10,480 nt of DNA. Origin: an uncultured Roseburia sp. (GTDB taxonomy: Bacteria > Bacillota > Clostridia > Lachnospirales > Lachnospiraceae). The translations under genes and the position numbers were made by a program. Position 1 is the first letter of the stretch. Each line of letters begins with the position of its first letter. Where the stretch lies: NCBI GenBank assembly GCA_900548205.1, contig URJS01000081.1:1-10480 (forward strand), read 5' to 3'. Positions 1 to 7,246 of the stretch are shown here, one piece after another. The notes under the pieces were generated by a model, which worked only from the letters and a program-made list of their open reading frames with translations, was not told where the DNA came from and did no database searches.

Positions 1-3
1 TAT

Positions 4-77
4 GTGTGCGTAGCTCAGCTGGATAGAGCACTTGGCTACGGACCAAGGTGTCGGGGGTTCGAATCCTCTCGCGCACG
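4..77 (+). tRNA. tRNA-Arg (anticodon ACG)
   Basis: This is a complete cloverleaf. The acceptor stem 4-10 (GTGTGCG) pairs with 70-76 (CGCGCAC), including one G-T pair, and the discriminator is G77. The anticodon stem CTTGG/CCAAG encloses the loop CTACGGA, which gives anticodon ACG; the first A is normally deaminated to inosine, so the tRNA reads CGU, CGC and CGA. The T stem 53-57/65-69 carries the usual TTCGAAT loop. The 3' CCA is not encoded (GTAC follows). Its promoter lies before the window. Confidence 0.97.
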
Positions 78-86
78 TACAGAAAG

Positions 87-116
87 AGCAGAAATAAAAA
101 TATTTCTGCTTTTTTT
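87..116 (+). terminator. intrinsic terminator after tRNA-Arg
   Basis: A perfect 10-bp stem (87-96 with 101-110) with an AAAA loop is followed directly by seven T residues (110-116). It starts 10 bases after the tRNA 3' end, so it ends the tRNA-Arg transcript and separates it from the acyltransferase gene. Confidence 0.93.
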
Positions 117-130
117 GTTGATAATTACTA

Positions 131-159
131 TTGAAATCAGAGCCTAAAATGAGTAATAT
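131..159 (+). promoter_or_regulatory. sigma-A promoter for the acyltransferase gene
   Basis: TTGAAA (131-136) and TAATAT (154-159) are separated by 17 bases. The predicted start near 166 leaves a leader of about 27 bases before the ATG at 193. The promoter lies just after the tRNA-Arg terminator, which fits an independent transcription unit. Confidence 0.8.
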
Positions 160-192
160 ACATGATTATGTATGAGAGCATAAGGGGAGAGT

Positions 193-1200
193 ATGGAGGA
201 AAAACAAAGAATTGAGTTTTTGGACTATTTAAAGGCAATCTGTGTATTAATGGTGATCATCACACATTATGAATGGACGGACAAGACGTCCCCCTTTTTT
301 ACCATGCTGATCAACATGGCAGTTCCTGTATTCATGATCATCAGCGGTTATAATTTTGCAATGTCCAATCGAAAAAAGGCGGAGGGAAGGCTTGGAAAAA
401 TGTATGGCTGGGAGCTTATGAAGCCAAAGCTGATCCGGTTTTTAGTTCCTTTTTTTGCAGTTTGTATGATCGAGATCGTCTTGCTATTGCTTGAGGAGAG
501 GGAAGTTCATCTTCTGCGGATTTTTTTGCTGGGAGGATATGGTCCGGGAAGCTACTATGTGCCCGTTATGATGCAGCTGTTGATTATTTTTCCGATAATT
601 TATTTGCTGATTGAGAAGAATGTCACGTTAGGGCTTACGGCAGCGGCAATCGCAAATCTTTTATTTGAGGTTGCGATTAAGCTGTTTGAGATTGATAAGT
701 ATTATTACCGATTGAGTATCGGGAGATATTTGCTGTTAATTGCGTTTGGGTGTTATTTGTACCTTTATCCCAATCACCGGATGAAGCGTTATCAGATGCT
801 GCTGATGTTTTTTGCGGGACTCTCTTATTTAATAGCAGTATTTGGATTTAATCGGGAGCTTTTGCTGTTTGAATATTGGAAGACGACGGCTATGCCGGTG
901 GCATTTTATATTTTTCCGATCGTGATTCTTCTATTCCGCAGATTTTATCACAGCAGGATCCCGGGAGTGCTTGGCAAGCTTTTAAGATGGATGGGACAAG
1001 CTTCCTATCATATCTTTTTGGCACAGATGGTATACTATCATTTCAAACTGGGAGGTCCGATCATGCAGTCGGAATGGTATGTGGCAGTGCCGTTTAATAT
1101 TTTAATTTCAGTTCCAGCCGGTCTGGCATTTTATGAGCTTGACCGTTTGTGTATGGGAAAAATAAAACAGGTGAAGCGGCGTGAAAAAGTAATTGTCTAG
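193..1200 (+). CDS. acyltransferase family 3 (OafA/YrhL-like) integral membrane protein
   Basis: This is a 335-residue, highly hydrophobic protein with about ten predicted membrane segments. It matches the acyltransferase-3 family, which moves acetyl, succinyl or similar groups onto sugars and cell-surface glycans. The N-terminus has the family signature: R6, D11 and K14 just before the first membrane helix, and H25, the likely catalytic His, at its end. Other family-like segments are SGY at 51-53, the GSYYVPVM stretch at 119-126 before a long helix, and GQASYHIFLAQ at 268-278. The length is typical for a stand-alone membrane domain, and no SGNH domain is attached. The start at 193 follows AAGGGGAG (182-189). 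The gene has its own promoter and no glycosyltransferase or polysaccharide neighbours, so the acceptor cannot be deduced. The family is confident; the substrate is unknown. Confidence 0.88.
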   Translation: MEEKQRIEFLDYLKAICVLMVIITHYEWTDKTSPFFTMLINMAVPVFMIISGYNFAMSNRKKAEGRLGKMYGWELMKPKLIRFLVPFFAVCMIEIVLLLLEEREVHLLRIFLLGGYGPGSYYVPVMMQLLIIFPIIYLLIEKNVTLGLTAAAIANLLFEVAIKLFEIDKYYYRLSIGRYLLLIAFGCYLYLYPNHRMKRYQMLLMFFAGLSYLIAVFGFNRELLLFEYWKTTAMPVAFYIFPIVILLFRRFYHSRIPGVLGKLLRWMGQASYHIFLAQMVYYHFKLGGPIMQSEWYVAVPFNILISVPAGLAFYELDRLCMGKIKQVKRREKVIV

Positions 1201-1210
1201 CGTGCAGGCA

Positions 1211-1239
1211 TTGCCAAATAGGGAAAACAAGTATAAAAT
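1211..1239 (+). promoter_or_regulatory. sigma-A promoter for the CNBD-like gene
   Basis: TTGCCA (1211-1216) and TAAAAT (1234-1239) are separated by 17 bases, in the gap after the acyltransferase stop. The predicted start near 1246 leaves about 47 bases of leader before the ATG at 1293. Confidence 0.7.
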
Positions 1240-1292
1240 GAAAAGATAATAAAAAGAACTTTTACGAATAAGAAAAAGGAGCAGGAAATCAG

Positions 1293-3587
1293 ATGGAAGG
1301 TATGGCTACAGTAAAGGTACAAAAGGGGCAGACGATTGTAAAGCAGAAGGATAAGGTACATAAGTGGTATCTGATTTTGGAAGGCACAGTAATTCAGCGC
1401 AATTCGTATGCAAGAGTGATGCTTGGAAAGGATGCGGTGATCGGAATATCGGAGAGCGACCGTTATCTGTGTGATTACATAGCAGCAGAGGATTGTACAC
1501 TGGCAGCGTTTCCTTTTGGGAATGCTGATGATTTAAAGACAGCGATTCATGGACAGGCAAGTATCAGGAGCACACTGCTTCGTGCAGCGCTCAATCAGCG
1601 TCAGCTGCTTCTTAGAACTTATATGGCGTTTTATAATCTTGTGAGACAGTTTCATTCATTTGTGGAGAACCAGTATAATGATTATACGGCTTTTTGTGAG
1701 AGCTACCATCTGGAGGAGCAGGATTTTGCACGAATGAATAATTTTAAGCCGCTTGAGATGGTTCACCGCGCAGAAGGATGGGAAGTAAATAACAGCGCGA
1801 GCCTGACGGGAGGCTATCTGGAGGAGTATTTAAAATTAATGCAGAAGGATGACAGCATGTGCATTGGAGCGATCATGGAATGCTGTTATCAGACAAGACG
1901 TGTCACACAGGGAATTATCGAGATGGCGGAATACTTAAGCTATCATAAGGATATTTTGCTTTCTGTTTCGGAAAATGATATTTTTGCGCTGTATTATGAG
2001 CTGCTTCTGGATGCAAGGGCAAAAAATTATAATTTAAAGCCGCTGACCGATAACATGGACCGGATGGCAGAGATTATCAGAAAGCTTGGGATTTATGAGG
2101 AGAAGCTGATCACAGCGCGGATCGATGCTTATCGTAGTCAGGATTTTCAATCACCGGATGGTGTCTATGCAGAGCCGGAGGCGACCGCCGAGGAAGCGGA
2201 AGGTGTGAAAAAGGAGGCGGAAGCAGGCGAGGATTGCTTGATGCATATTCTTTCTTTTGCAGACTGTAAGGACGAGGAGAAGGAGGAGCTGCGAGGGCTC
2301 ATTCAAAAGTATTTTAATCTTCCGGACGTCTCATCCACGGAACCGGAGGTGTATGGTCTTCGCAAGCGCTTGACACAGAGCTTTTATGATGTTTACCAGA
2401 GAGTATTTTTAAAGGTGGTAAAGGACGAGAGTCAGCTTACCCCAATCCTTGAGATGTTTTTGAATTTCGGCTTTATGGATGTGCAGATGGCAGGAGAGGA
2501 GAATGCCAATATTTTGTATGATCTGACAGAGCATCTGCATGTCTGCCGCTTGGAGCATATTTATACGATTTATGATTGGCTAAAGAGTGTTTATGAGGGG
2601 AAGAACGAACCGTCAAAGAACGAGTTTGACATGGATTATCCGGCATATCTGGCAGATTTGAAGAAAAATGGCAAGATCACACAGGAACAGCAGCGCAAGC
2701 TTATGGGAAATAATGAGTCTAAGGTGCGCTATGAGCTTCAGAATATGTTTGTCAGCGGTAATCGTGTCACCTATGGAAAGATTTCAACGTTTTGTCCGAT
2801 TCTGGCAGAGTATGATCTGATCAATGCGATTGATAAAATGCTTGTGACAGCGCAGAAGCTGGAAGCGGCGCTGGATAAGGTGCGTGCCATTGATTATTCG
2901 GTATTTTACCGTGAAGTACAATTTTCAGATCCGGATCATGGCATTAACCGGGAGCTGATCATGAAGGAAATTCTGCCGGATATTATTTTAATGCCGAATG
3001 CCGGAACAAGGGCGCAGATGTGGCAGGAGACGGCGGGCGTCAGACGTGATACCTCCGCGAGATTTTTATTCCCGATTTTTACAGCGGTAGATTTAGAGGA
3101 TATGATGATCGATACCATGGGAAGATACCGTTGGGAAATCTGCAGAAAGATCCAGGGTGTTCGTTGGAATGATATACGCGAGAAGTCTCTGACTGCGGAA
3201 TACTGTGATTATCTGCAGTTTTACCGTAAGAACCATGAGCTTTCACAGGAGGCAAAGGAGAAGATAAAGAGCGCGTTGCTTCGTGGCAGAAATAATTATC
3301 GTGAGGTGTTTGTCAAGGATTATCAGAATTGGATCAAGTATGAATCGAAGGGAAGCTATCGCTTGAATAAGGTGACGAGGGAGATCATGCTAAGCTATTG
3401 TCCGTTTGCGCGTTCCATTCGTCAGGAGCTCGTAACGAATCCGATGTATGAGGGAGCGCTGCATAGATTTGACATCAGTAATGCGAAAAAGGTGCAGCGG
3501 ATCCAGGGCGTTTATGATAAGTACCAAAAGGCAGGCGGCGTGCTGACACAGGAGCTTGAGGAAAATCTGGATTATTATAGCCTATAA
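1293..3587 (+). CDS. large protein with N-terminal cyclic-nucleotide-binding-like domain; function unknown
   Basis: This is a 764-residue soluble protein with no signal peptide or membrane segment. Residues about 5-100 resemble the beta-roll of CRP/cNMP-binding domains: KGQTIVKQKDKV (11-22), WYLILEGTV (25-33), then DAVIG (47-51) and a CTLAAFPF strand (68-75). The phosphate-binding cassette (a GE(L/I)A...R(S/T)A pattern) is not recognisable, so nucleotide binding is doubtful. I see no helix-turn-helix, kinase or cyclase motif after it. The remainder is mostly helical and charged, with an acidic Glu/Ala linker at about 293-313 that separates two large blocks. I do not recognise the C-terminal block (about 440-764), which is rich in aromatic and basic residues. 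ATG 1293 is preferred: AAGGAG (1276-1281) and AGGA (1283-1286) lie upstream, and the in-frame ATG at 1302 has no properly spaced site. It has its own promoter and appears monocistronic. It could be a sensor or scaffold, but this is only inference. Confidence 0.7.
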   Translation: MEGMATVKVQKGQTIVKQKDKVHKWYLILEGTVIQRNSYARVMLGKDAVIGISESDRYLCDYIAAEDCTLAAFPFGNADDLKTAIHGQASIRSTLLRAALNQRQLLLRTYMAFYNLVRQFHSFVENQYNDYTAFCESYHLEEQDFARMNNFKPLEMVHRAEGWEVNNSASLTGGYLEEYLKLMQKDDSMCIGAIMECCYQTRRVTQGIIEMAEYLSYHKDILLSVSENDIFALYYELLLDARAKNYNLKPLTDNMDRMAEIIRKLGIYEEKLITARIDAYRSQDFQSPDGVYAEPEATAEEAEGVKKEAEAGEDCLMHILSFADCKDEEKEELRGLIQKYFNLPDVSSTEPEVYGLRKRLTQSFYDVYQRVFLKVVKDESQLTPILEMFLNFGFMDVQMAGEENANILYDLTEHLHVCRLEHIYTIYDWLKSVYEGKNEPSKNEFDMDYPAYLADLKKNGKITQEQQRKLMGNNESKVRYELQNMFVSGNRVTYGKISTFCPILAEYDLINAIDKMLVTAQKLEAALDKVRAIDYSVFYREVQFSDPDHGINRELIMKEILPDIILMPNAGTRAQMWQETAGVRRDTSARFLFPIFTAVDLEDMMIDTMGRYRWEICRKIQGVRWNDIREKSLTAEYCDYLQFYRKNHELSQEAKEKIKSALLRGRNNYREVFVKDYQNWIKYESKGSYRLNKVTREIMLSYCPFARSIRQELVTNPMYEGALHRFDISNAKKVQRIQGVYDKYQKAGGVLTQELEENLDYYSL

Positions 3588-3698
3588 TGGTATTTTTTTA
3601 CAGGGAAAGAACAGCAACAATGCGTATATTTTTTGCGTAATTCCAAATAATATCCTTGCGTAAGCAAATAATGCAACGGCAGAAGGATCTGCCGGAAT

Positions 3699-3703
3699 GG
3701 AGG
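3699..3703 (+). promoter_or_regulatory. ribosome binding site that decides the start of the small repeat protein
   Basis: GGAGG lies 5 bases before the ATG at 3709. It falls inside the first codons of a longer reading frame that would begin at 3697. The ATG at 3697 itself has no comparable site, so translation most likely starts at 3709. Confidence 0.8.
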
Positions 3704-3708
3704 AAAAA

Positions 3709-3879
3709 ATGGCAAAAAACGCAGATAATAAGTCTTCTAACTGTAGAAACAGCTATGAGAACGTAAGCGGAAGCAACAGTACAGGCTCTAATGGCACAGG
3801 CCAGAACACAACAGGCTCTGACAGCACGGGAAGCAAGAATAAGACTTCTAATAAGACATCGAACGTATCCGGTAAGTAA
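3709..3879 (+). CDS. small Ser/Asn/Thr/Gly-rich protein with tandem pentapeptide repeats
   Basis: This 56-residue hydrophilic protein starts at ATG 3709, 5 bases after GGAGG. Residues 22-41 are four tandem pentapeptides, SNSTG, SNGTG, QNTTG and SDSTG (consensus [SQ][ND]xTG). A Lys/Asn/Ser/Thr tail follows and ends in VSGK. There is one Cys (C12) and one aromatic residue (Y16). It has no signal peptide, membrane segment or recognisable fold and is probably disordered. The DNA repeat unit is 15 bases. A good ribosome site before it and a strong terminator about 50 bases after its stop support a real gene. It is not like alpha/beta or gamma-type small acid-soluble spore proteins as I know them. 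A spore or surface role would be a guess. Function unknown. Confidence 0.68.
   Translation: MAKNADNKSSNCRNSYENVSGSNSTGSNGTGQNTTGSDSTGSKNKTSNKTSNVSGK
3773..3832 (+). repeat. 15-base coding tandem repeat, four units
   Basis: Four consecutive 15-base units encode the pentapeptides SNSTG, SNGTG, QNTTG and SDSTG (residues 22-41 of the small protein). The units have diverged in DNA sequence: the Thr-Gly codons vary between ACAGGC and ACGGGA. The array therefore looks old or selected at the protein level rather than a recent slippage product. Confidence 0.7.
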
Positions 3880-3929
3880 GAGCTCGACAGGCACGAAGTG
3901 TGAGACAACTGCATAAGATGTAAAAAGCG

Positions 3930-3968
3930 AAAACAGATTACAGAGGCAGCTTTGTAATCTGTTTTTTT
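3930..3968 (+). terminator. intrinsic terminator between the small protein gene and the rhodanese gene
   Basis: The stem AAACAGATTAC (3931-3941) pairs perfectly with GTAATCTGTTT (3954-3964) around a 12-base loop, and the run of T residues extends to 3968. It ends the transcript of the small repeat protein. It also lies only 23 bases before the rhodanese start codon, which leaves no room for a separate promoter with a normal leader. Confidence 0.9.
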
Positions 3969-3991
3969 AAACGGTAAAACGGAGGTATACG

Positions 3992-4297
3992 ATGAGGTTT
4001 CAGATGATTCATCCGAGAGAGATCGCGCATATTCAAAAGCACAGGGGGGCGCTTGTGGTTGATGTGCGTGAGCCGGAAAGGTATGCAGAGGAGCATTGGA
4101 ACGGGGCAAGAAATGTTCCCTATGAGGAGCTTGAACGGTGGCTTTGCAGACTGCCGGCACGACCGATCATTTTGTATTGTGAGTATGGGAGTACAAGTCT
4201 GCTGGCAGCGCGTAAATTAGGGGCGGCAGGCTGTGAGGTGTATACGGTGATCGGAGGATTTGATGCGATGAAGCATATGATTTCCATTGACAGATAA
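3992..4297 (+). CDS. single-domain rhodanese-like protein
   Basis: This 101-residue cytoplasmic protein covers one rhodanese domain, which carries sulfane sulfur as a persulfide on a Cys. The entry motif VVDVREPERYAEEH (22-35) is followed by GARNVPYEEL (38-47). The active-site loop YCEYGSTS (62-69) contains the candidate catalytic C63. The closing GGFDAMK segment near the C-terminus matches the GG(F/W)xAW pattern, but with Met-Lys where Trp is usual. The six-residue loop size fits sulfurtransferases rather than Cdc25-type phosphatases. GGAGG (3981-3985) lies 6 bases before ATG 3992. A terminator hairpin stands immediately upstream, and the last codons contain the -35 element of the next operon's promoter. 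The sulfur acceptor cannot be told from context. Confidence 0.9.
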   Translation: MRFQMIHPREIAHIQKHRGALVVDVREPERYAEEHWNGARNVPYEELERWLCRLPARPIILYCEYGSTSLLAARKLGAAGCEVYTVIGGFDAMKHMISIDR

Positions 4298-4315
4298 TTT
4301 TAGAACAGATAATAT
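4287..4315 (+). promoter_or_regulatory. consensus sigma-A promoter for the five-gene operon
   Basis: A perfect TTGACA (4287-4292) and TAATAT (4310-4315) are spaced 17 bases apart. The -35 lies within the last codons of the rhodanese gene (stop 4295-4297). The predicted start near 4322 leaves a leader of about 34 bases before ATG 4356. It is one of the strongest promoters in the window and separates the operon from the rhodanese gene. Confidence 0.85.
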
Positions 4316-4355
4316 ATCCTTAGGAAATTAGACGTAAAATGCAAAAGGAGATTTC

Positions 4356-5528
4356 ATGAAAACATATGAGCTCGTGATTCCATGCCATTTTGGTCTGGAG
4401 GCAGTATTAAAAAAAGAGATTTATGATCTTGGTTATGAGATCAGCCGGGTAGAGGACGGCAGAGTTTCTTTTGTCGGGGATGCGGAAGCAATCTGCCGTG
4501 CCAATATTTTTCTCCGCACGGCAGAGCGCGTGCTGATAGAGGTGGGAAGGTTTCGCGCGACAACGTTTGAGGAGTTGTTTTGCGGAATTAAAAATCTGGC
4601 ATGGGAGGAGTATATTCCTGCAGACGGAAAATTTTGGGTAAAGAAGGCTTCTTCGATCAGGAGTAAGCTGTTTAGTCCGTCTGATATTCAGTCTATTGCC
4701 AAAAAGGCAATGGTGGAGCGGATGAAAAGGGAGTATCATTTAGAATGGTTTCCGGAAAACGGTGCGGAATATCCGGTACGCATTTTTTTGCTTAAGGATG
4801 AGGTTACAGTAACGCTCGACACATCAGGGGATTCGCTGCATAAGCGGGGCTATCGCACGATGGCGAGCAAGGCGCCGCTTTCGGAGACGCTTGCCGCTGC
4901 GCTTCTTTTGCTGACACCATGGAAGCCGGACCGGATCCTGGTAGATCCTTTTTGCGGGAGCGGGACATTTCCGATTGAGGCGGCGATGCTTGCGGCAGGG
5001 ATTGCTCCTGGGATGAATCGGGAATTTACAGCGGAGCAGTGGACAAACCTGATTGACCGCAGTCTATGGTATGATTCCGTAAAGGAGGCGGAGGAGCTGA
5101 TACATACGGATGTACAGACGGATATTCAGGGGTATGATATTGATGGGGATGTGATAAAGGCAGCGCGAGAAAATGCGAAGCGGGCGGGGGTGGAGCATTT
5201 GATCCATTTTCAGCAGCGGCCGGTAGCTGATTTGCATCATCCCAAGAAATACGGGTTTATCATTACGAATCCACCTTATGGAGAACGGCTTGAGGAGAAG
5301 GAGAAGCTTCCGAAGCTTTATGAGCAGATCGGTGCCGCGTACAGCGGTTTGGATGCGTGGTCTATGTATCTGATCACAAGCTATACGGATGCGGAGCGTT
5401 ATATTGGAAGAAAGGCGGACAAGAACCGCAAGATTTATAATGGTATGTTAAAAACTTACTTTTACCAGTTTATGGGGCAGAAGCCGCCAAGACGCAGAGG
5501 GGATGGGCGGCATACCGCGGAGGGATAA
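4356..5528 (+). CDS. THUMP-domain class I SAM-dependent RNA methyltransferase (RlmL N-terminal-part/YpsC-like)
   Basis: This 390-residue enzyme is predicted to methylate a guanine N2 (m2G) in RNA, probably 23S rRNA, by analogy with the N-terminal methyltransferase part of E. coli RlmL and with B. subtilis YpsC. Residues about 1-160 contain a ferredoxin-like and THUMP RNA-binding region. LHKRGYR (161-167) is the conserved segment at the start of the catalytic domain. The SAM-binding motif is DPFCGSGTF (197-205), the acidic loop is GYDIDGDVIKAARENAKRAG (259-278), and the catalytic motif is NPPYGERL (305-312). The tail (376-390) is basic and variable. AAGGAG (4345-4350) precedes ATG 4356 by 5 bases. 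It is the first gene of the operon and its stop abuts the next start. It lacks the second (RlmK) methyltransferase domain of the E. coli fusion, as is normal in Firmicutes. The exact target base is inferred. Confidence 0.93.
   Translation: MKTYELVIPCHFGLEAVLKKEIYDLGYEISRVEDGRVSFVGDAEAICRANIFLRTAERVLIEVGRFRATTFEELFCGIKNLAWEEYIPADGKFWVKKASSIRSKLFSPSDIQSIAKKAMVERMKREYHLEWFPENGAEYPVRIFLLKDEVTVTLDTSGDSLHKRGYRTMASKAPLSETLAAALLLLTPWKPDRILVDPFCGSGTFPIEAAMLAAGIAPGMNREFTAEQWTNLIDRSLWYDSVKEAEELIHTDVQTDIQGYDIDGDVIKAARENAKRAGVEHLIHFQQRPVADLHHPKKYGFIITNPPYGERLEEKEKLPKLYEQIGAAYSGLDAWSMYLITSYTDAERYIGRKADKNRKIYNGMLKTYFYQFMGQKPPRRRGDGRHTAEG
5519..5524 (+). promoter_or_regulatory. ribosome binding site inside the end of the methyltransferase gene
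   Basis: GGAGGG overlaps the last codons of the methyltransferase gene and lies 4 bases before ATG 5529. That ATG follows the TAA stop (5526-5528) with no gap. This suggests translational coupling between the methyltransferase and the protease. Confidence 0.75.
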
Positions 5529-7232
5529 ATGAGGGATTCAAAGCAGTATTTATTTTTTGCGATACTTGCAGTCGCGGCGATTTTTGTCAGGTTTAACCTG
5601 CTTAGCGCAGGGCATGGGGAGACGGGGAGCTTTCGCGGCGCACAGCTTGAGCCGGAGGTATGGAATTCGCTGATCGCGTCCAGTGTCAACGATAATCTAT
5701 TGTCGGTTGTGATCGACAATAAGGAGTATACAAATGAGGATTATTCCTTTTATATGGATGATAATTTGAATATCATGCTTCCGGTCAGCATTTTGCAGAC
5801 TGCGTTTAACTGCAGCGCACATATTTATGAGGAGGAGCGTCTGCTTGTGGAAAAGCATACGAGTGAGATTACGTTTCCGCTGGATTCCAGACTTGCAGAC
5901 GTCAATGGCAAGGCGCAGGAGGTTGTGTCGCCCTTTATAAAAGGTGACGATGATTATTATATCAGCTTAAATGATCTGTCGAATTATCTGGGCTATTCCT
6001 ATACATGGAACATACAGGAGAATCTTGCATCGGCGATCGATACCTCTGAGTCGGCGTCGATTCCGGCGAAGTATGATCTGAGAGATCGGGGGAGAGTCAC
6101 AGAGGTACGCGATCAGGGCTCTTATGGGACCTGCTGGGCATTTGCGTCGCTGGGTGCACTGGAATCCTCTCTCCTGCCGGAGGAAAGCTCTTATTATTCT
6201 GCAGATCATATGACGTTGAGCAATGGCTTTAATCTGACGCAGGAGGAAGGCGGAGAGTATACTATGAGCATGGCGTATCTGGCGTCGTGGAAGGGACCTG
6301 TCTATGAGGAGGACGATCCGTATGGAGACGGAAAGACAGATGAAACGCTTGACGCCGTTAAGCATGTGCAGGAGATACAGATCATTGACGGAAAGGATTA
6401 TGAAAAAATTAAGGAAGCTGTGTTTCAATACGGCGGTGTACAGACCTCTATTTATAACGGATTGCGGAGTTCTCAGGCGAAATCGCCGTATTATAACCGG
6501 GAAACAGACGCTTACTGCTATATCGGGACAGAAAAACCGAATCATGACGTGGTGATCATCGGGTGGGATGATAATTATCCGAAGGAGAATTTTTCTGTCG
6601 ATCTGGAGGGCGATGGGGCGTTTATCTGTCAAAACAGCTGGGGAAAGGAATTTGGAAAGGACGGAGTGTTTTATATCTCCTATTATGACACCAATATCGG
6701 AACGCATAACGTTGTGTATACCGGTGTGGAGGAGACGGATAATTACGATCATATTTATCAGAGTGATCTGTGCGGCTGGGTCGGGCAGATTGGCTACAAT
6801 AAGGACAGTATGTATGGGGCAAACGTCTATACCGCAGAGCAGGCGGAGGAGATTGTGGCGGCAAGCTTTTATGCCACCGGCAAAGATACCCAGTATGAGC
6901 TTTATGTGGTGAAAAATTTTGAGGATGAGGATTCTTTCTCGGAGGCGATACCCGTGGCATCAGGAGCGCTCAGCAATGCCGGATATTATACGATTGATTT
7001 TAATGAGGGGATTCCGGTCGAAGCAGGGGAGCGCTATGCGGTGATGCTGCACATTATCACGCCTGATTCCGCACGCCCGATGGCGATTGAATATGCGGCG
7101 GACCGGGCGACACAGAAGGTTGTGCTGGATGACGGAGAAAGCTACATCAGTGCGAATGGTGTGAATTGGAAGAATGCTAATGAGGTGGAGGAATGCAATC
7201 TTTGTATTAAGGCATTTAGTAACGAACGATAA
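5529..7232 (+). CDS. secreted papain-family (C1) cysteine protease with stalk-like and lectin-like domains
   Basis: This is a 567-residue exported protease. Residues 6-27 form a hydrophobic signal or anchor segment. Residues about 55-170 look like the copper-amine-oxidase N-terminal-like 'stalk' domain common in clostridial surface proteins: VVIDNKEY, MLPVSILQTAF, ISLNDLSNYLGYSYTWN. The C1 domain follows. It begins at PAKYDLRDRG (179-188) and carries Q196 (oxyanion hole), catalytic C202 in GTCWAFASLGALE, catalytic H339 in NHDVVIIGW and N369 in CQNSWG. Residues about 408-565 resemble the lectin-like C-terminal domain found on bacterial C1 peptidases (GWVGQIGYN, ASFYATG, YELYV, GERYAVMLHI). All catalytic residues are present. 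No LPxTG motif is seen, so it is either released or held by the N-terminal segment. It sits between the methyltransferase and a cell wall amidase, so a role in wall or surface protein processing is plausible but inferred. Confidence 0.9.
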   Translation: MRDSKQYLFFAILAVAAIFVRFNLLSAGHGETGSFRGAQLEPEVWNSLIASSVNDNLLSVVIDNKEYTNEDYSFYMDDNLNIMLPVSILQTAFNCSAHIYEEERLLVEKHTSEITFPLDSRLADVNGKAQEVVSPFIKGDDDYYISLNDLSNYLGYSYTWNIQENLASAIDTSESASIPAKYDLRDRGRVTEVRDQGSYGTCWAFASLGALESSLLPEESSYYSADHMTLSNGFNLTQEEGGEYTMSMAYLASWKGPVYEEDDPYGDGKTDETLDAVKHVQEIQIIDGKDYEKIKEAVFQYGGVQTSIYNGLRSSQAKSPYYNRETDAYCYIGTEKPNHDVVIIGWDDNYPKENFSVDLEGDGAFICQNSWGKEFGKDGVFYISYYDTNIGTHNVVYTGVEETDNYDHIYQSDLCGWVGQIGYNKDSMYGANVYTAEQAEEIVAASFYATGKDTQYELYVVKNFEDEDSFSEAIPVASGALSNAGYYTIDFNEGIPVEAGERYAVMLHIITPDSARPMAIEYAADRATQKVVLDDGESYISANGVNWKNANEVEECNLCIKAFSNER

Positions 7233-7246
7233 GAGGAATAAGAAAC

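Noticed and set aside
4..77. tRNA-Arg as an attachment site for an integrated element
   Set aside because: There is no integrase and no repeated tRNA 3' end in the window, and the flanking genes are ordinary chromosomal genes.
3574..3599. Hairpin ATTATA-GCC-TATAAT followed by seven T residues at the end of the CNBD-like gene
   Set aside because: The stem is 6 bp of A-T pairs only and the T run is 4 bases away, so it is too weak to call a terminator, although some termination here is possible.
3697..3708. Start of the small repeat protein at ATG 3697 (60 residues)
   Set aside because: The GGAGG ribosome site lies inside these codons and is correctly spaced for ATG 3709.
5967..6752. 261-codon open frame on the - strand inside the protease gene
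   Set aside because: It is a shadow of the protease coding sequence, with runs of Ile/Arg and no recognisable motif or start signal.
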